Shown here: positions 1 through 5,579 of the stretch, piece by piece
Layout: the number at the start of each line of letters is the position of its first letter
Position numbering within the stretch: position 1 is the first letter of the stretch
The notes under the pieces: model-generated
Told to the model about the DNA's origin: nothing
Database searches by the model: none
The model's input: only the letters and a program-made list of their open reading frames with translations
Translations under genes and position numbers: made by a program
Assembly (NCBI GenBank): GCA_023434855.1
Contig: JAEYSJ010000328.1
Location: 1 to 6,081, forward strand
Length of the DNA: 6,081 nucleotides
Origin: Bacillota bacterium
GTDB lineage: Bacteria; Bacillota_C; Negativicutes; JAEYSJ01
Direction of reading: 5' to 3'

Positions 1-7
1 CAAAAAT

Positions 8-84
8 GACTCCGTAGCTCAGCTGGATAGAGCGTTTGACTACGAATCAAAAGGTCGCAGGTTCGAATCCTGCCGGGGTCGCCA
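8..84 (+). tRNA. tRNA-Arg (anticodon ACG), CCA encoded
   Basis: The full cloverleaf can be folded by eye. The acceptor stem is 8-14 with 74-80 (one T-G pair), the D stem 17-20 with 30-33, the anticodon stem 35-39 with 47-51, and the T stem 57-61 with 69-73 around the loop TTCGAAT. The anticodon loop CTACGAA places ACG at 42-44, so this tRNA reads CGU and, once A34 is deaminated to inosine by TadA (known biology), CGC and CGA. The discriminator is G81 and the CCA end at 82-84 is encoded. A terminator follows directly, so it is the last or only tRNA of its transcript. tRNA 3' ends are common integration sites, but no second copy of this end lies in the window. Confidence 0.97.
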
Positions 85-94
85 TAGAGAGTTC

Positions 95-127
95 AAAGGC
101 TTTACGAGGTTTTCGTAAAGCCTTTTT
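95..127 (+). terminator. Rho-independent terminator of the tRNA
   Basis: A perfect 13-bp stem (95-107 with 113-125) encloses the 5-base loop GGTTT. The descending arm ends in a run of T (123-127). It begins 11 bases after the tRNA CCA end. Confidence 0.92.
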
Positions 128-193
128 GTCATTTTCGTTGTAATTTGACAACAACCATATAACAACGTGGCGAAACTGCATTTTTAAAATAAA

Positions 194-222
194 AGCCACC
201 TTCATCAAACGAAGGCGGTGCT
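194..222 (-). terminator. Possible terminator read on the minus strand
   Basis: 194-203 and 211-222 form an imperfect hairpin with a three-base bulge and a small loop. On the minus strand it is followed by the T-rich stretch TTTTATTTT (complement of about 185-193). It could stop leftward transcripts, including read-through of the antisense RNA that starts near 524. No gene on that strand needs it, so the call is weak. The rest of 128-240 shows only short GTTGT/ACAAC inverted repeats and no gene. Confidence 0.3.
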
Positions 223-247
223 GTAAAGGAAAAAAGGAAACAGATAT

Positions 248-276
248 TTTTTCAATCTGGAAAATTATGCTATAAT
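248..276 (+). promoter_or_regulatory. Extended -10 promoter of the toxin mRNA
   Basis: A perfect TATAAT lies at 271-276, preceded by TG one base upstream (268-269), which gives an extended -10. The -35 position at 17-bp spacing (248-253, TTTTTC) is poor, as is usual for extended -10 promoters. The predicted start is near 283, giving a 5' UTR of about 53 bases that carries the SD-masking hairpin. Confidence 0.7.
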
Positions 277-305
277 AATCGTACAGGCTGTCAGGGAACG
301 GTTGG

Positions 306-331
306 CCACACCCTTTTTAGAAAGGGGGTGG
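306..331 (+). promoter_or_regulatory. Hairpin that sequesters the toxin ribosome binding site
   Basis: 306-316 pairs with 321-331 around the tetraloop TTAG: ten Watson-Crick pairs with a single A/G mismatch (310 and 327). The 3' arm is the purine-rich Shine-Dalgarno region AAAGGGGGTGG, so folding would hide the SD just upstream of the GTG start at 336. Masking of toxin translation by a 5' structure is known for type I toxin mRNAs. That it does so here is inferred from the pairing. Confidence 0.7.
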
Positions 332-335
332 TAAT

Positions 336-410
336 GTGTCAACATTTGAGGCGATGTCCTTAATGGTCGCATTCGCAACACTTGTTGTGCTCATTATAAA
401 ACAGAAATAA
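336..410 (+). CDS. Type I toxin, putative holin-like (Hol_Tox) small hydrophobic peptide
   Basis: This 24-codon ORF starts with GTG and ends with TAA at 408-410. The peptide begins VSTFEAMSLM, continues through a hydrophobic run (roughly residues 8-21, MSLMVAFATLVVLI) and ends in the basic tail KQK. That start, single membrane helix and lysine-rich end are what I know from Firmicutes 'putative holin-like toxin' peptides (the TxpA/BsrG-like group), which insert in the membrane when the antitoxin RNA is lost. The SD is AAAGGGGGTGG, five bases before the GTG. An ATG at 334 overlaps the start, but its frame stops after nine codons. The context supports the call: own extended -10 promoter, SD-masking hairpin, strong terminator, and a convergent antisense RNA over the 3' end. 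The peptide is slightly shorter than the 25-35 residues common in this group. The family name is recognised from memory of the motif. Confidence 0.82.
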   Translation: MSTFEAMSLMVAFATLVVLIIKQK

Positions 411-441
411 CCGCTCCCAAGCCCATGGTTTGCGGTTATTT
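405..441. terminator. Bidirectional hairpin at the toxin stop codon
   Basis: AAATAACCGC (405-414) pairs perfectly with GCGGTTATTT (432-441) around a 17-base loop, and includes the toxin stop codon. On the plus strand the T-rich tail is short (TTATTTCTT). On the minus strand CTGTTTTAT follows, so it is the likely terminator of the antisense RNA. Confidence 0.6.
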
Positions 442-462
442 CTTAAATAATTCCAAATCGGG

Positions 463-481
463 CTAACCGTTTTCCGGTTAG
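463..481 (+). other. 3' UTR hairpin of the toxin mRNA
   Basis: CTAACCG (463-469) pairs with CGGTTAG (475-481) around TTTTC. It has no T-tract of its own. It lies inside the region covered by the antisense RNA, so in both RNAs it could serve as the initial loop-loop contact for toxin-antitoxin pairing; that role is inferred. Confidence 0.55.
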
Positions 482-492
482 GCAGTCTGTGG

Positions 493-529
493 GGGCTGGC
501 GTGCTTACGACACGTCAGTCCTTTTCTTA
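493..529 (+). terminator. Rho-independent terminator of the toxin mRNA
   Basis: An 11-bp stem (493-503 with 511-521, two G-U pairs) with a 7-base loop is followed by TTTTCTTAT (522-530). A toxin mRNA running from about 283 would be near 245 nt. The antisense start point falls inside this T-tract, so the two RNAs overlap end to end. Confidence 0.82.
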
Positions 530-530
530 T

Positions 531-559
531 ATTATACCCATAGATTGTAAAATATGCAA
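531..559 (-). promoter_or_regulatory. Near-consensus sigma-A promoter of the antisense RNA
   Basis: On the minus strand, -35 TTGCAT (559-554) and -10 TATAAT (536-531) are separated by exactly 17 bp. It is much closer to consensus than the toxin promoter, as expected if the antitoxin RNA must be in excess. Confidence 0.82.
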
Positions 560-590
560 CCGGTCAGCGAAAGTCACGGCGGCATGAATG

Positions 591-652
591 AAAATTTGAG
601 CTTACATATATAAGCGCTGGGGGAGCCTGAAAAGCAAATTTTTAATGTAAGC
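591..652 (+). other. Region with crossing and alternative inverted repeats (possible structured RNA)
   Basis: Two long complementary pairs interlock: 591-598 (AAAATTTG) with 635-642 (CAAATTTT), and 600-607 (GCTTACAT) with 645-652 (ATGTAAGC). Together they would form a pseudoknot. GCTTA at 600-604 can instead pair locally with TAAGC at 611-615, so the folds compete. I do not recognise a known riboswitch consensus, and no good plus-strand promoter is evident upstream. No gene is seen between 560 and 660. Confidence 0.4.
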
Positions 653-669
653 ATAATACGGAAATTCAA

Positions 670-735
670 GTAAAGAGAAAAGAGATCGTTAAGAAACTGA
701 ATTATTGGTTTTTTAACGATCTCTTTTCTCTTTAC
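670..735. repeat. Long near-perfect inverted repeat (31-bp stem, 4-base loop)
   Basis: 670-692 is perfectly complementary to 713-735 (23 bp). The pairing continues inward through 693-700 with 705-712, using three G-U pairs, to the loop ATTA at 701-704. No T-tract follows, so it is not a standard Rho-independent terminator. The direct repeat TTTACAAAT follows at 731-739 and 742-750. It could be a small RNA, an RNase III target, a MITE-like remnant, or a boundary structure between the toxin module and the operon. The sequence alone does not decide. Confidence 0.75.
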
Positions 736-799
736 AAATTCTTTACAAATAGTAAAACTTCAAATAGATTGCGGGTTCTAAGCTATAGTTCCAAGCCGG

Positions 800-805
800 T
801 ATAAT
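800..805 (+). promoter_or_regulatory. Candidate -10 element for the VWA/sheath/tube operon
   Basis: A perfect TATAAT occurs with no good -35 at normal spacing (TTCTAA at 776-781 would need 18 bp and matches poorly). A second weak option is TTGCAA at 853-858 with TAGATA at 876-881. If 800-805 is used, the leader is about 140-175 nt long. An activator or alternative sigma factor could explain the missing -35. Confidence 0.3.
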
Positions 806-835
806 ACAAATTTGGGGATAATTTAGATTTTTTTC

Positions 836-949
836 CTAAAAAAGGAGGAATTTTGCAATTTATATCACATTATTATAGATATAGGAAATTTAACCACTAT
901 AGTAAATTTATGTCTAATTTAGTCAAATTTAGAATAAGGGGGGAAGGGT
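836..949 (+). promoter_or_regulatory. AT-rich leader with an orphan SD and a purine-rich RBS before the VWA gene
   Basis: AAAAAAGGAGG (838-848) is the strongest SD in the upstream region. The nearest start is a TTG at 853 that opens a 56-codon ORF (to TAA 1021-1023) overlapping the VWA start in another frame; its product looks unlike any protein I know. A small inverted repeat, AAATTTA (887-893) with TAAATTT (903-909), follows. A second purine block, AAGGGGGGAAGGG (936-948), lies just upstream of the signal-peptide coding frame and is the only credible RBS for the VWA gene. Confidence 0.4.
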
Positions 950-985
950 ATTATTTACAGTCTAAAAAGATGCTGCATTATTATT

Positions 986-2707
986 TTGACGGTATTGGTA
1001 GTGAGTTTTGTTTTTTTTGCTAATATCACTTCGGCTCAGGATTGGAATGATGATGATAATATTGACGTCATGTTTGTCTTAGACACAAGTTATTCCATGA
1101 ATGAAACAGACAAGGATAAAATCAGTTTGGAAATGCTGAAGCTTTTTACGGATATTAGCTATTCCTCTCACACCCGCATTGGATTTGTCGCTTACAATGA
1201 CTCCATACAAGCCTTTGCGCCTTTAACTGAGGTAACCGGCAAAGCGAAAGAGGATTTTAAAAAAAGTTTGGACTCAATTGAACGCGTGGGGAGAACGGAT
1301 ATCGGTCTTGGTCTGAAAAAAGGTTTGGAACTTCTGGATAACGCTAAACCAGGCAGAAAGTCATTCATTATATTACTTACCGATGGTGAAATTGATCTGG
1401 AAGCTCCCATTAATCAGCGAACAGTTGCCGAATCTTTAAATGATGCAAACTATGTGGTCGATCAGGCTGTCGCCAGGAAAATTCCCATTTATACGGTGGC
1501 AATGGGGCGTAACGGTGTCGATTTGGCCCTGCTGGAAAGTATCTCCAAGAAAACAGGAGTGGCAAATTATGTTGCCGAAGCGCCGCAAGATCTTCCGGCA
1601 GTCTTCAACGATATTTTTGCCGCCAGTTTCAAATCACGCATTTTTCCGGTAGCCACTGTTACGGCTTCCGGCGACGTACAGGAAATCAATATTAAAATTC
1701 CCGATAAATATGCCGACGAAGCCGACATTATTTTTTTATCGCCAACACCACTGAAAGAAACGCAGGTGTTTTACGGTTCGGCAAATATAGGTTTTAATAT
1801 CGCCCGCTATTATTCTTCGGTCAAGATAGTTAAACCGGATCAACAGGCAGTAAAAGTGCGGTTTAAAAGCACACCGCCGGATGTGGTTAAAGTAAGCATG
1901 TTGCTGCACTATAACCTGAAAAGTGACATAGAAATGCTGGGGCAGCCCCGCAGCGGCCAACCGGTAACACTACGGTCCTATTTTATTGACGGCAGTACCG
2001 GACAGCCGATTACCGACAGAAATTTGTACAGCGCTTTTTCGGCCATAGCCGTTGTTAAGAACGTAGATACCGGCGAGGAGGTACAAATACCGCTTATGGC
2101 CGTCGATAATGGCTGGGATACTGATTACTATTTTCAAAGTAAAGGGAATTACACGGTAAGTGTACAGGCAAATAACAATTTCATTAGTAAAATGACAAGA
2201 GCGATAGAAGCAAACGTTGAAGATCCTGTCAGTCCACCCAGGAAGGCGGAAAAACCCGGTATTGCCCTTCCAATTATGGCAATCCTGGCAATTGCGGCAA
2301 TGATCTACTATCGCGAAAGGGTGCCAAGGCCTATATTTGAAGGCAAAATAAATGCCTATTATCTGAGGCTGAAGTACCCGGAGGCAGAGGAAGCGCCGCC
2401 AGTCAGCATTTTACTGGCCAATTTCAGCGACCGTGGAAAAATAACCCTGTTTGAGCTGCTCCGGTCTGTACAGGCTGATCAGGGACTTGTTGAAGGTAAG
2501 CAAATCTGGTTTACCCCGGGTTTTAATCAGACGGTTGTCTTATCTCATATTTCGGAGTGTAACGTAGTCGTGGGGCAAACTGTGATTAGTAAAAATCAAA
2601 GATATATTCTACATTACGGCGATAGAATCTATATATCCTTTCCAGGTAATAATGCGGAAATTGAGTTGAGCTATAAAAGCGTTGATGCGCCTGAAGGGTG
2701 TATGTAG
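986..2707 (+). CDS. Membrane-anchored VWA-domain protein with C-terminal FHA-like domain
   Basis: Numbering from TTG 986 (573 aa). A hydrophobic signal segment ends near TSA-QD (residues 15-19). The VWA domain (about 25-215) has a complete metal-binding MIDAS: DTSYS (D33, S35, S37), T104 in GRTDIG and D133 in LLTDGE. A less defined, probably beta-rich region follows (about 220-415). A transmembrane helix lies at about 425-442 (GIALPIMAILAIAAMIYY) with RER after it, so the VWA faces outside and 443-573 is cytoplasmic. The tail ends in YILHYGDRIYIS, resembling the last strands of FHA domains, but the canonical GR and SxxH motifs are not evident. The start is uncertain: the same frame stays open back to 938, adds a K-R n-region to the signal peptide, and would place a rare ATT start at 953 behind the only RBS. 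As the first gene of a sheath/tube operon it may be a regulator or sensor, like the VWA part of T6SS PpkA; that role is inferred. Confidence 0.85.
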   Translation: MTVLVVSFVFFANITSAQDWNDDDNIDVMFVLDTSYSMNETDKDKISLEMLKLFTDISYSSHTRIGFVAYNDSIQAFAPLTEVTGKAKEDFKKSLDSIERVGRTDIGLGLKKGLELLDNAKPGRKSFIILLTDGEIDLEAPINQRTVAESLNDANYVVDQAVARKIPIYTVAMGRNGVDLALLESISKKTGVANYVAEAPQDLPAVFNDIFAASFKSRIFPVATVTASGDVQEINIKIPDKYADEADIIFLSPTPLKETQVFYGSANIGFNIARYYSSVKIVKPDQQAVKVRFKSTPPDVVKVSMLLHYNLKSDIEMLGQPRSGQPVTLRSYFIDGSTGQPITDRNLYSAFSAIAVVKNVDTGEEVQIPLMAVDNGWDTDYYFQSKGNYTVSVQANNNFISKMTRAIEANVEDPVSPPRKAEKPGIALPIMAILAIAAMIYYRERVPRPIFEGKINAYYLRLKYPEAEEAPPVSILLANFSDRGKITLFELLRSVQADQGLVEGKQIWFTPGFNQTVVLSHISECNVVVGQTVISKNQRYILHYGDRIYISFPGNNAEIELSYKSVDAPEGCM

Positions 2708-2759
2708 GTTATAAGCGCCTGCATTGAAATAAACAGAGTGAAAGCGAGAGGAGTAACAA

Positions 2760-4934
2760 ATGGATATAATTGAGCAAACCAACCGGACAATCCTATTTGA
2801 AGAAATTAACCCGGAAAAACTGGACCTTATCACCATGGTGGGAGATACCAAAGGACTGGAAAGCTTAACCGATGAAAAAATCAAAGAAATAAATGAGGCG
2901 CTTCTGGTTAGGAGTTTTGATGAATTTCTCGATAAATTCTCCCCGGTAATTTACTCATTCTATAACGCCGCCAATCAAAAAGTCCTTTACACCCTTAAAA
3001 AGCCGGAAAATATCCCGGAAAACTGCATTACCGAAATTCCGATAACCAAGCAGAATGATTTTCTTAAAATGCTGCTTACCTTAATTGATGCTAAAAGTGC
3101 GCAAGGCACACCTAATGTAGATTTCAAATTTGAGAACCTCCTTGATATGATTTCACCGAAGAAGGTAATGGATGACATCAGGCAGTTCAGAAAAGAAATT
3201 CATTATCAGTATAATCAATACGAAGCACTGGACGAAGGTGATCCGAAAAAGCTCGACGTTGGCGATAAACTCAACTACATGTTTGAAGAAGCCAGTCAAA
3301 ATTATAATAACGTTATGGCGATGCTGCCACTGGCGATTGAAGATATCAAAACAAGGCTGCTGCTGGGAAATGGCGATCAGCAAGACTCCCGCGAGCCGCT
3401 GCAAATCGGTGTGCTCACAATGGGTGAAAAAGGCGAACTGAAAATTATCGAAGCACCCAAGAACGAGACTACCGCTTTAGCAGTGATTGATGATAAAGCC
3501 AACACCGGGCTGATAGCCGCTTTTGAAGATGACTATGAGGCTATCAACGAGACACCGTCAGGTTATGTGAAAGACCTGGTAGTCAGGACTTTTTGTCCCT
3601 TGCCGTCAACCTTGCAAAGTGAAATTGATGTGACAGCTGAAGTCCAAAATTATAATACTTATCTGGAATTTTACAAAAATGCAAAAGACGATTTCGTTAA
3701 GACTGTCAAACCGCTGGTCGAAAAGATGGTTGGCGTCAAGTTGTTTTTCGACCAGTATGCTGTTAAGAACAAGGGAATGCAGCCAACATTGCTGGTGACC
3801 AACACTAAGCTGGAAATGCTTGTAAAAAGCAATAACATTACCCGGTTGGATACCTTTCTCAACAGCGTTAATGCCAAAAATGATTTTACGAATACCATCT
3901 GGTTTGGCATTGTACCTGAGGTAAGCCTGGAGATAGGCGGGAAGCCAAAACTGAGCCGGGAACGGTTCAAGGGCAATGAACATACGACTCGCTATGAATC
4001 CAATACTATGGAGTCCCTGGTCCTGTTGCTAAATGCCATTAAAAACTACAAAATTCAAATATTCTTTAGCTTTGAATGCCGTGAGGAAACTACTTTCAGT
4101 CATATCGCCACCGCCGGCATCGACAAATTTATTGATAAATGCGCCACCTTAATCCGCAAGGATTACAGTGAATACGCTATTCCGTGCGTACCGAATTTTA
4201 CCATTATTCCTAAAGATAAATCAGGGGTTATTCTCGACAACAAGATGATGGTTAATGAAGAGGGAGCCGCTGAACTGTCGAAAGCAAAAGAAGATATCAT
4301 GAAGTTGTGGATCGAAGGGGTTTATATCGGCAGTTCGTATGTCGCTGCCGGCTTGGCGGCAGCTTGGCAATGCCCCGAATTCTTGCGGGGATCATTTAAG
4401 GATGTAAACAGAATGTATCCCGGAGTGCGTTTCGACATTGAGGCCGGCGACAATGCTTTGAAGGTAACGACTACCCTGGCAAAAGAGATATCAGGGTACA
4501 CCAATAATATTAAAAACATCATTAACAGGCGGAATTTTGGGTTCGTCTTTTCGTCGGAGAATGCCCAGGTACATGGCAAGGATATCAAAAAGATCAGTGT
4601 TTACAAAGCCAGGAGTTTGGCCAGCAGTGATGGCGACGAGTTTGATGCTATGTACAAAACAATGGTCAGCACCTATATTGAAAGGATTCTTCGTTTTACC
4701 AGCAACGACTTCAAACAAGACAATATTGTATGGTTTTTCAGCAAAAATCCCAACAGTCAAAGAAGTCTCTGGTTATCGTCCAACAGCTATATCAACTCCA
4801 TTATTCAGACAGGCGATGACATCAGCTATAGTATTGATGACAAAAATGCGGTATGCAATATTGATTTAACTTTCAATGGCAATGTGAAAAACCTGGAAGT
4901 GGAAATTACCAAAAATGTGGCTGTTGCTAAATAA
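2760..4934 (+). CDS. Contractile-sheath-like protein, possible TssB-TssC-type fusion
   Basis: This is a 724-residue protein with no signal peptide, hence cytoplasmic. Start ATG 2760 has the SD AGAGGAG six bases upstream, 52 bases after the VWA gene. Residues about 120-160 (FKFENLLDMISPKKVMDDIRQFRK) recall the conserved TssB/VipA stretch 'F.s..DFsP..v...v.elr.ll'. The C-terminal half recalls tail-sheath and TssC folds: FTNTIWFGIVPEV around W381, the small-residue segment YIGSSYVAAGLAAAW (522-536) followed by CPEFLRG as in 'vAG..A......kaPan..l.G', then VYKARSL (614-620, compare vwGarTL) and YIERILRF (639-646, compare the RRL..IEeSI helix). These are by-eye resemblances. If right, one chain supplies both sheath subunits that canonical T6SS splits in two. 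Residues 1-110 are unassigned. Tube-like genes immediately downstream support the reading. An unrelated structural protein remains possible. Confidence 0.6.
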   Translation: MDIIEQTNRTILFEEINPEKLDLITMVGDTKGLESLTDEKIKEINEALLVRSFDEFLDKFSPVIYSFYNAANQKVLYTLKKPENIPENCITEIPITKQNDFLKMLLTLIDAKSAQGTPNVDFKFENLLDMISPKKVMDDIRQFRKEIHYQYNQYEALDEGDPKKLDVGDKLNYMFEEASQNYNNVMAMLPLAIEDIKTRLLLGNGDQQDSREPLQIGVLTMGEKGELKIIEAPKNETTALAVIDDKANTGLIAAFEDDYEAINETPSGYVKDLVVRTFCPLPSTLQSEIDVTAEVQNYNTYLEFYKNAKDDFVKTVKPLVEKMVGVKLFFDQYAVKNKGMQPTLLVTNTKLEMLVKSNNITRLDTFLNSVNAKNDFTNTIWFGIVPEVSLEIGGKPKLSRERFKGNEHTTRYESNTMESLVLLLNAIKNYKIQIFFSFECREETTFSHIATAGIDKFIDKCATLIRKDYSEYAIPCVPNFTIIPKDKSGVILDNKMMVNEEGAAELSKAKEDIMKLWIEGVYIGSSYVAAGLAAAWQCPEFLRGSFKDVNRMYPGVRFDIEAGDNALKVTTTLAKEISGYTNNIKNIINRRNFGFVFSSENAQVHGKDIKKISVYKARSLASSDGDEFDAMYKTMVSTYIERILRFTSNDFKQDNIVWFFSKNPNSQRSLWLSSNSYINSIIQTGDDISYSIDDKNAVCNIDLTFNGNVKNLEVEITKNVAVAK

Positions 4935-4959
4935 CCAGAAAAAGTAATGCAATATTCGT

Positions 4960-4987
4960 GATGGTTCTTTTCAGAAAGGGACGGTTC
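4960..4987 (+). repeat. Direct repeat GAYGGTTC, possible remnant of a dispersed repeat
   Basis: GATGGTTC (4960-4967) and GACGGTTC (4980-4987) flank TTTTCAGAAAGG. The text GGGACGGTTC resembles dispersed Firmicutes intergenic repeats sometimes linked to REP-type transposases. With a single short example this is only a resemblance. Confidence 0.25.
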
Positions 4988-5023
4988 AACAAATTTTCTA
5001 ATCAGGGGGAAAAAGCAGTATTC

Positions 5024-5054
5024 TTCAATCAGCGAGCTGAGCTTGCCGGTTGAA
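5024..5054 (+). promoter_or_regulatory. Intergenic hairpin upstream of the first tube gene
   Basis: TTCAATC (5024-5030) pairs with GGTTGAA (5048-5054), and after one mismatch GCGAGC (5032-5037) pairs with GCTTGC (5041-5046) around TGA. That gives 13 pairs including two G-U. No T-tract follows, so it is not a simple terminator. TATAAT at 5058-5063 follows, without a usable -35. It sits in the largest gap of the operon (159 bases), 39 bases before the tube gene. It may be a processing or stabilising element, or part of an internal promoter, that raises tube protein over sheath. Confidence 0.5.
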
Positions 5055-5093
5055 AAATATAATAGGTAAACAAAAAAATAAGGAGGCGTTTTT

Positions 5094-5519
5094 ATGGGAT
5101 TTAAAATGAAGATTGAAGGACAAGAAAACATTGAGTTAGGGATTAAAAGTATCCTGACAGTGGAATTTGTCACAGATACCCCGGATGACTCTAATGCCCG
5201 TTCTACCGATCTGGGAACTTCGGTTATCGTTACCGGCAAAATACTGGCGGCGGTAGACGGAGAAGAAGCTGACGGTACAATGAAGCTCACCAGATGGTCC
5301 CTGGTAACAGCTGAGAAGGCTGACTGCTACCGCAAGCTTACCATTGAGGTAATCGCAGCAGATCAAGTCGTAAGAAAAGTTAATTTCCCCAATGCGTTTG
5401 TCGTAGATTACACCGAGAACTTTGGTGATGTAGAAGGCATCGGTACATTCTATCTTCACATGAAGCAGAAGAAAGATAAATTGCCGGAAGTCAAAATTGA
5501 AGGCGGCTATTCTGCCTAG
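5094..5519 (+). CDS. Hcp/TssD-like tail-tube protein, first paralog (141 aa)
   Basis: A compact 141-residue protein without signal peptide or membrane segment. It begins MGFKMKIEG and has the pattern VVRKVNFPNAFVVDYTENFGD...GTF (about residues 92-118), followed by KQKK and a closing EGGY. Its size and strand pattern match Hcp/TssD tube proteins, in which a late strand 'l.nA.V..y' precedes a 'GtF.l.i.qk' strand. Homologs in Clostridia have, as I recall, been labelled 'membrane-associated protease 1', but no protease motif is visible. Hcp proteins form hexameric rings that stack into the tube driven out by sheath contraction, so the place after the sheath gene fits. A perfect AGGAGG SD lies at 5081-5086, seven bases before the ATG, the strongest RBS in the operon and consistent with high expression. 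A phage tail-tube relative is the main alternative. Confidence 0.72.
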   Translation: MGFKMKIEGQENIELGIKSILTVEFVTDTPDDSNARSTDLGTSVIVTGKILAAVDGEEADGTMKLTRWSLVTAEKADCYRKLTIEVIAADQVVRKVNFPNAFVVDYTENFGDVEGIGTFYLHMKQKKDKLPEVKIEGGYSA

Positions 5520-5579
5520 TAAAACAAACGTGATACCTGGCATTAAATATTTAGTATAAAAAAGAAAGGATTGATATGT

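Larger units (their letters stand above)
397..524 (-). ncRNA. Antisense antitoxin RNA of the type I module (RatA/SR4-like arrangement)
   Basis: A near-consensus minus-strand promoter at 531-559 predicts transcription starting near 524 and running left. The RNA would be complementary to the toxin 3' UTR and last codons. A stop is expected after the 10-bp hairpin 441-432/414-405, which on this strand is followed by CTGTTTTAT, giving about 128 nt. Tail-to-tail overlap of toxin mRNA and antitoxin RNA is the known organisation of txpA/RatA and bsrG/SR4 in Bacillus subtilis. Start and end are predicted, not observed. If that stop is leaky, the hairpin at 194-222 is the next candidate. Confidence 0.68.

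Noticed and set aside
57..84. attL-type integration site at the tRNA 3' end
   Set aside because: No second copy of the tRNA 3' end and no integrase occur in the window; the genomic-island idea stays untested.
334..363. ATG at 334 as the toxin start
   Set aside because: It overlaps the GTG start by one base, but its frame stops at 361-363 after nine codons and gives no hydrophobic peptide.
560..660. Known riboswitch such as c-di-GMP-I
   Set aside because: GCGAAAG and GGCGGC fragments hint at it, but the diagnostic conserved core is not present in order.
670..735. Rho-independent terminator
   Set aside because: The stem is strong, but AAATTCTTTAC follows where a T-run is needed, and no gene ends just before it.
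4826..5290. Minus-strand open frame of about 154 codons across the sheath/tube junction
   Set aside because: It lies antisense to two supported genes, has no credible RBS or family resemblance, and the equivalent minus-strand frame recurs over the second tube gene (5543-5764), as expected from shared codon patterns of the paralogs.
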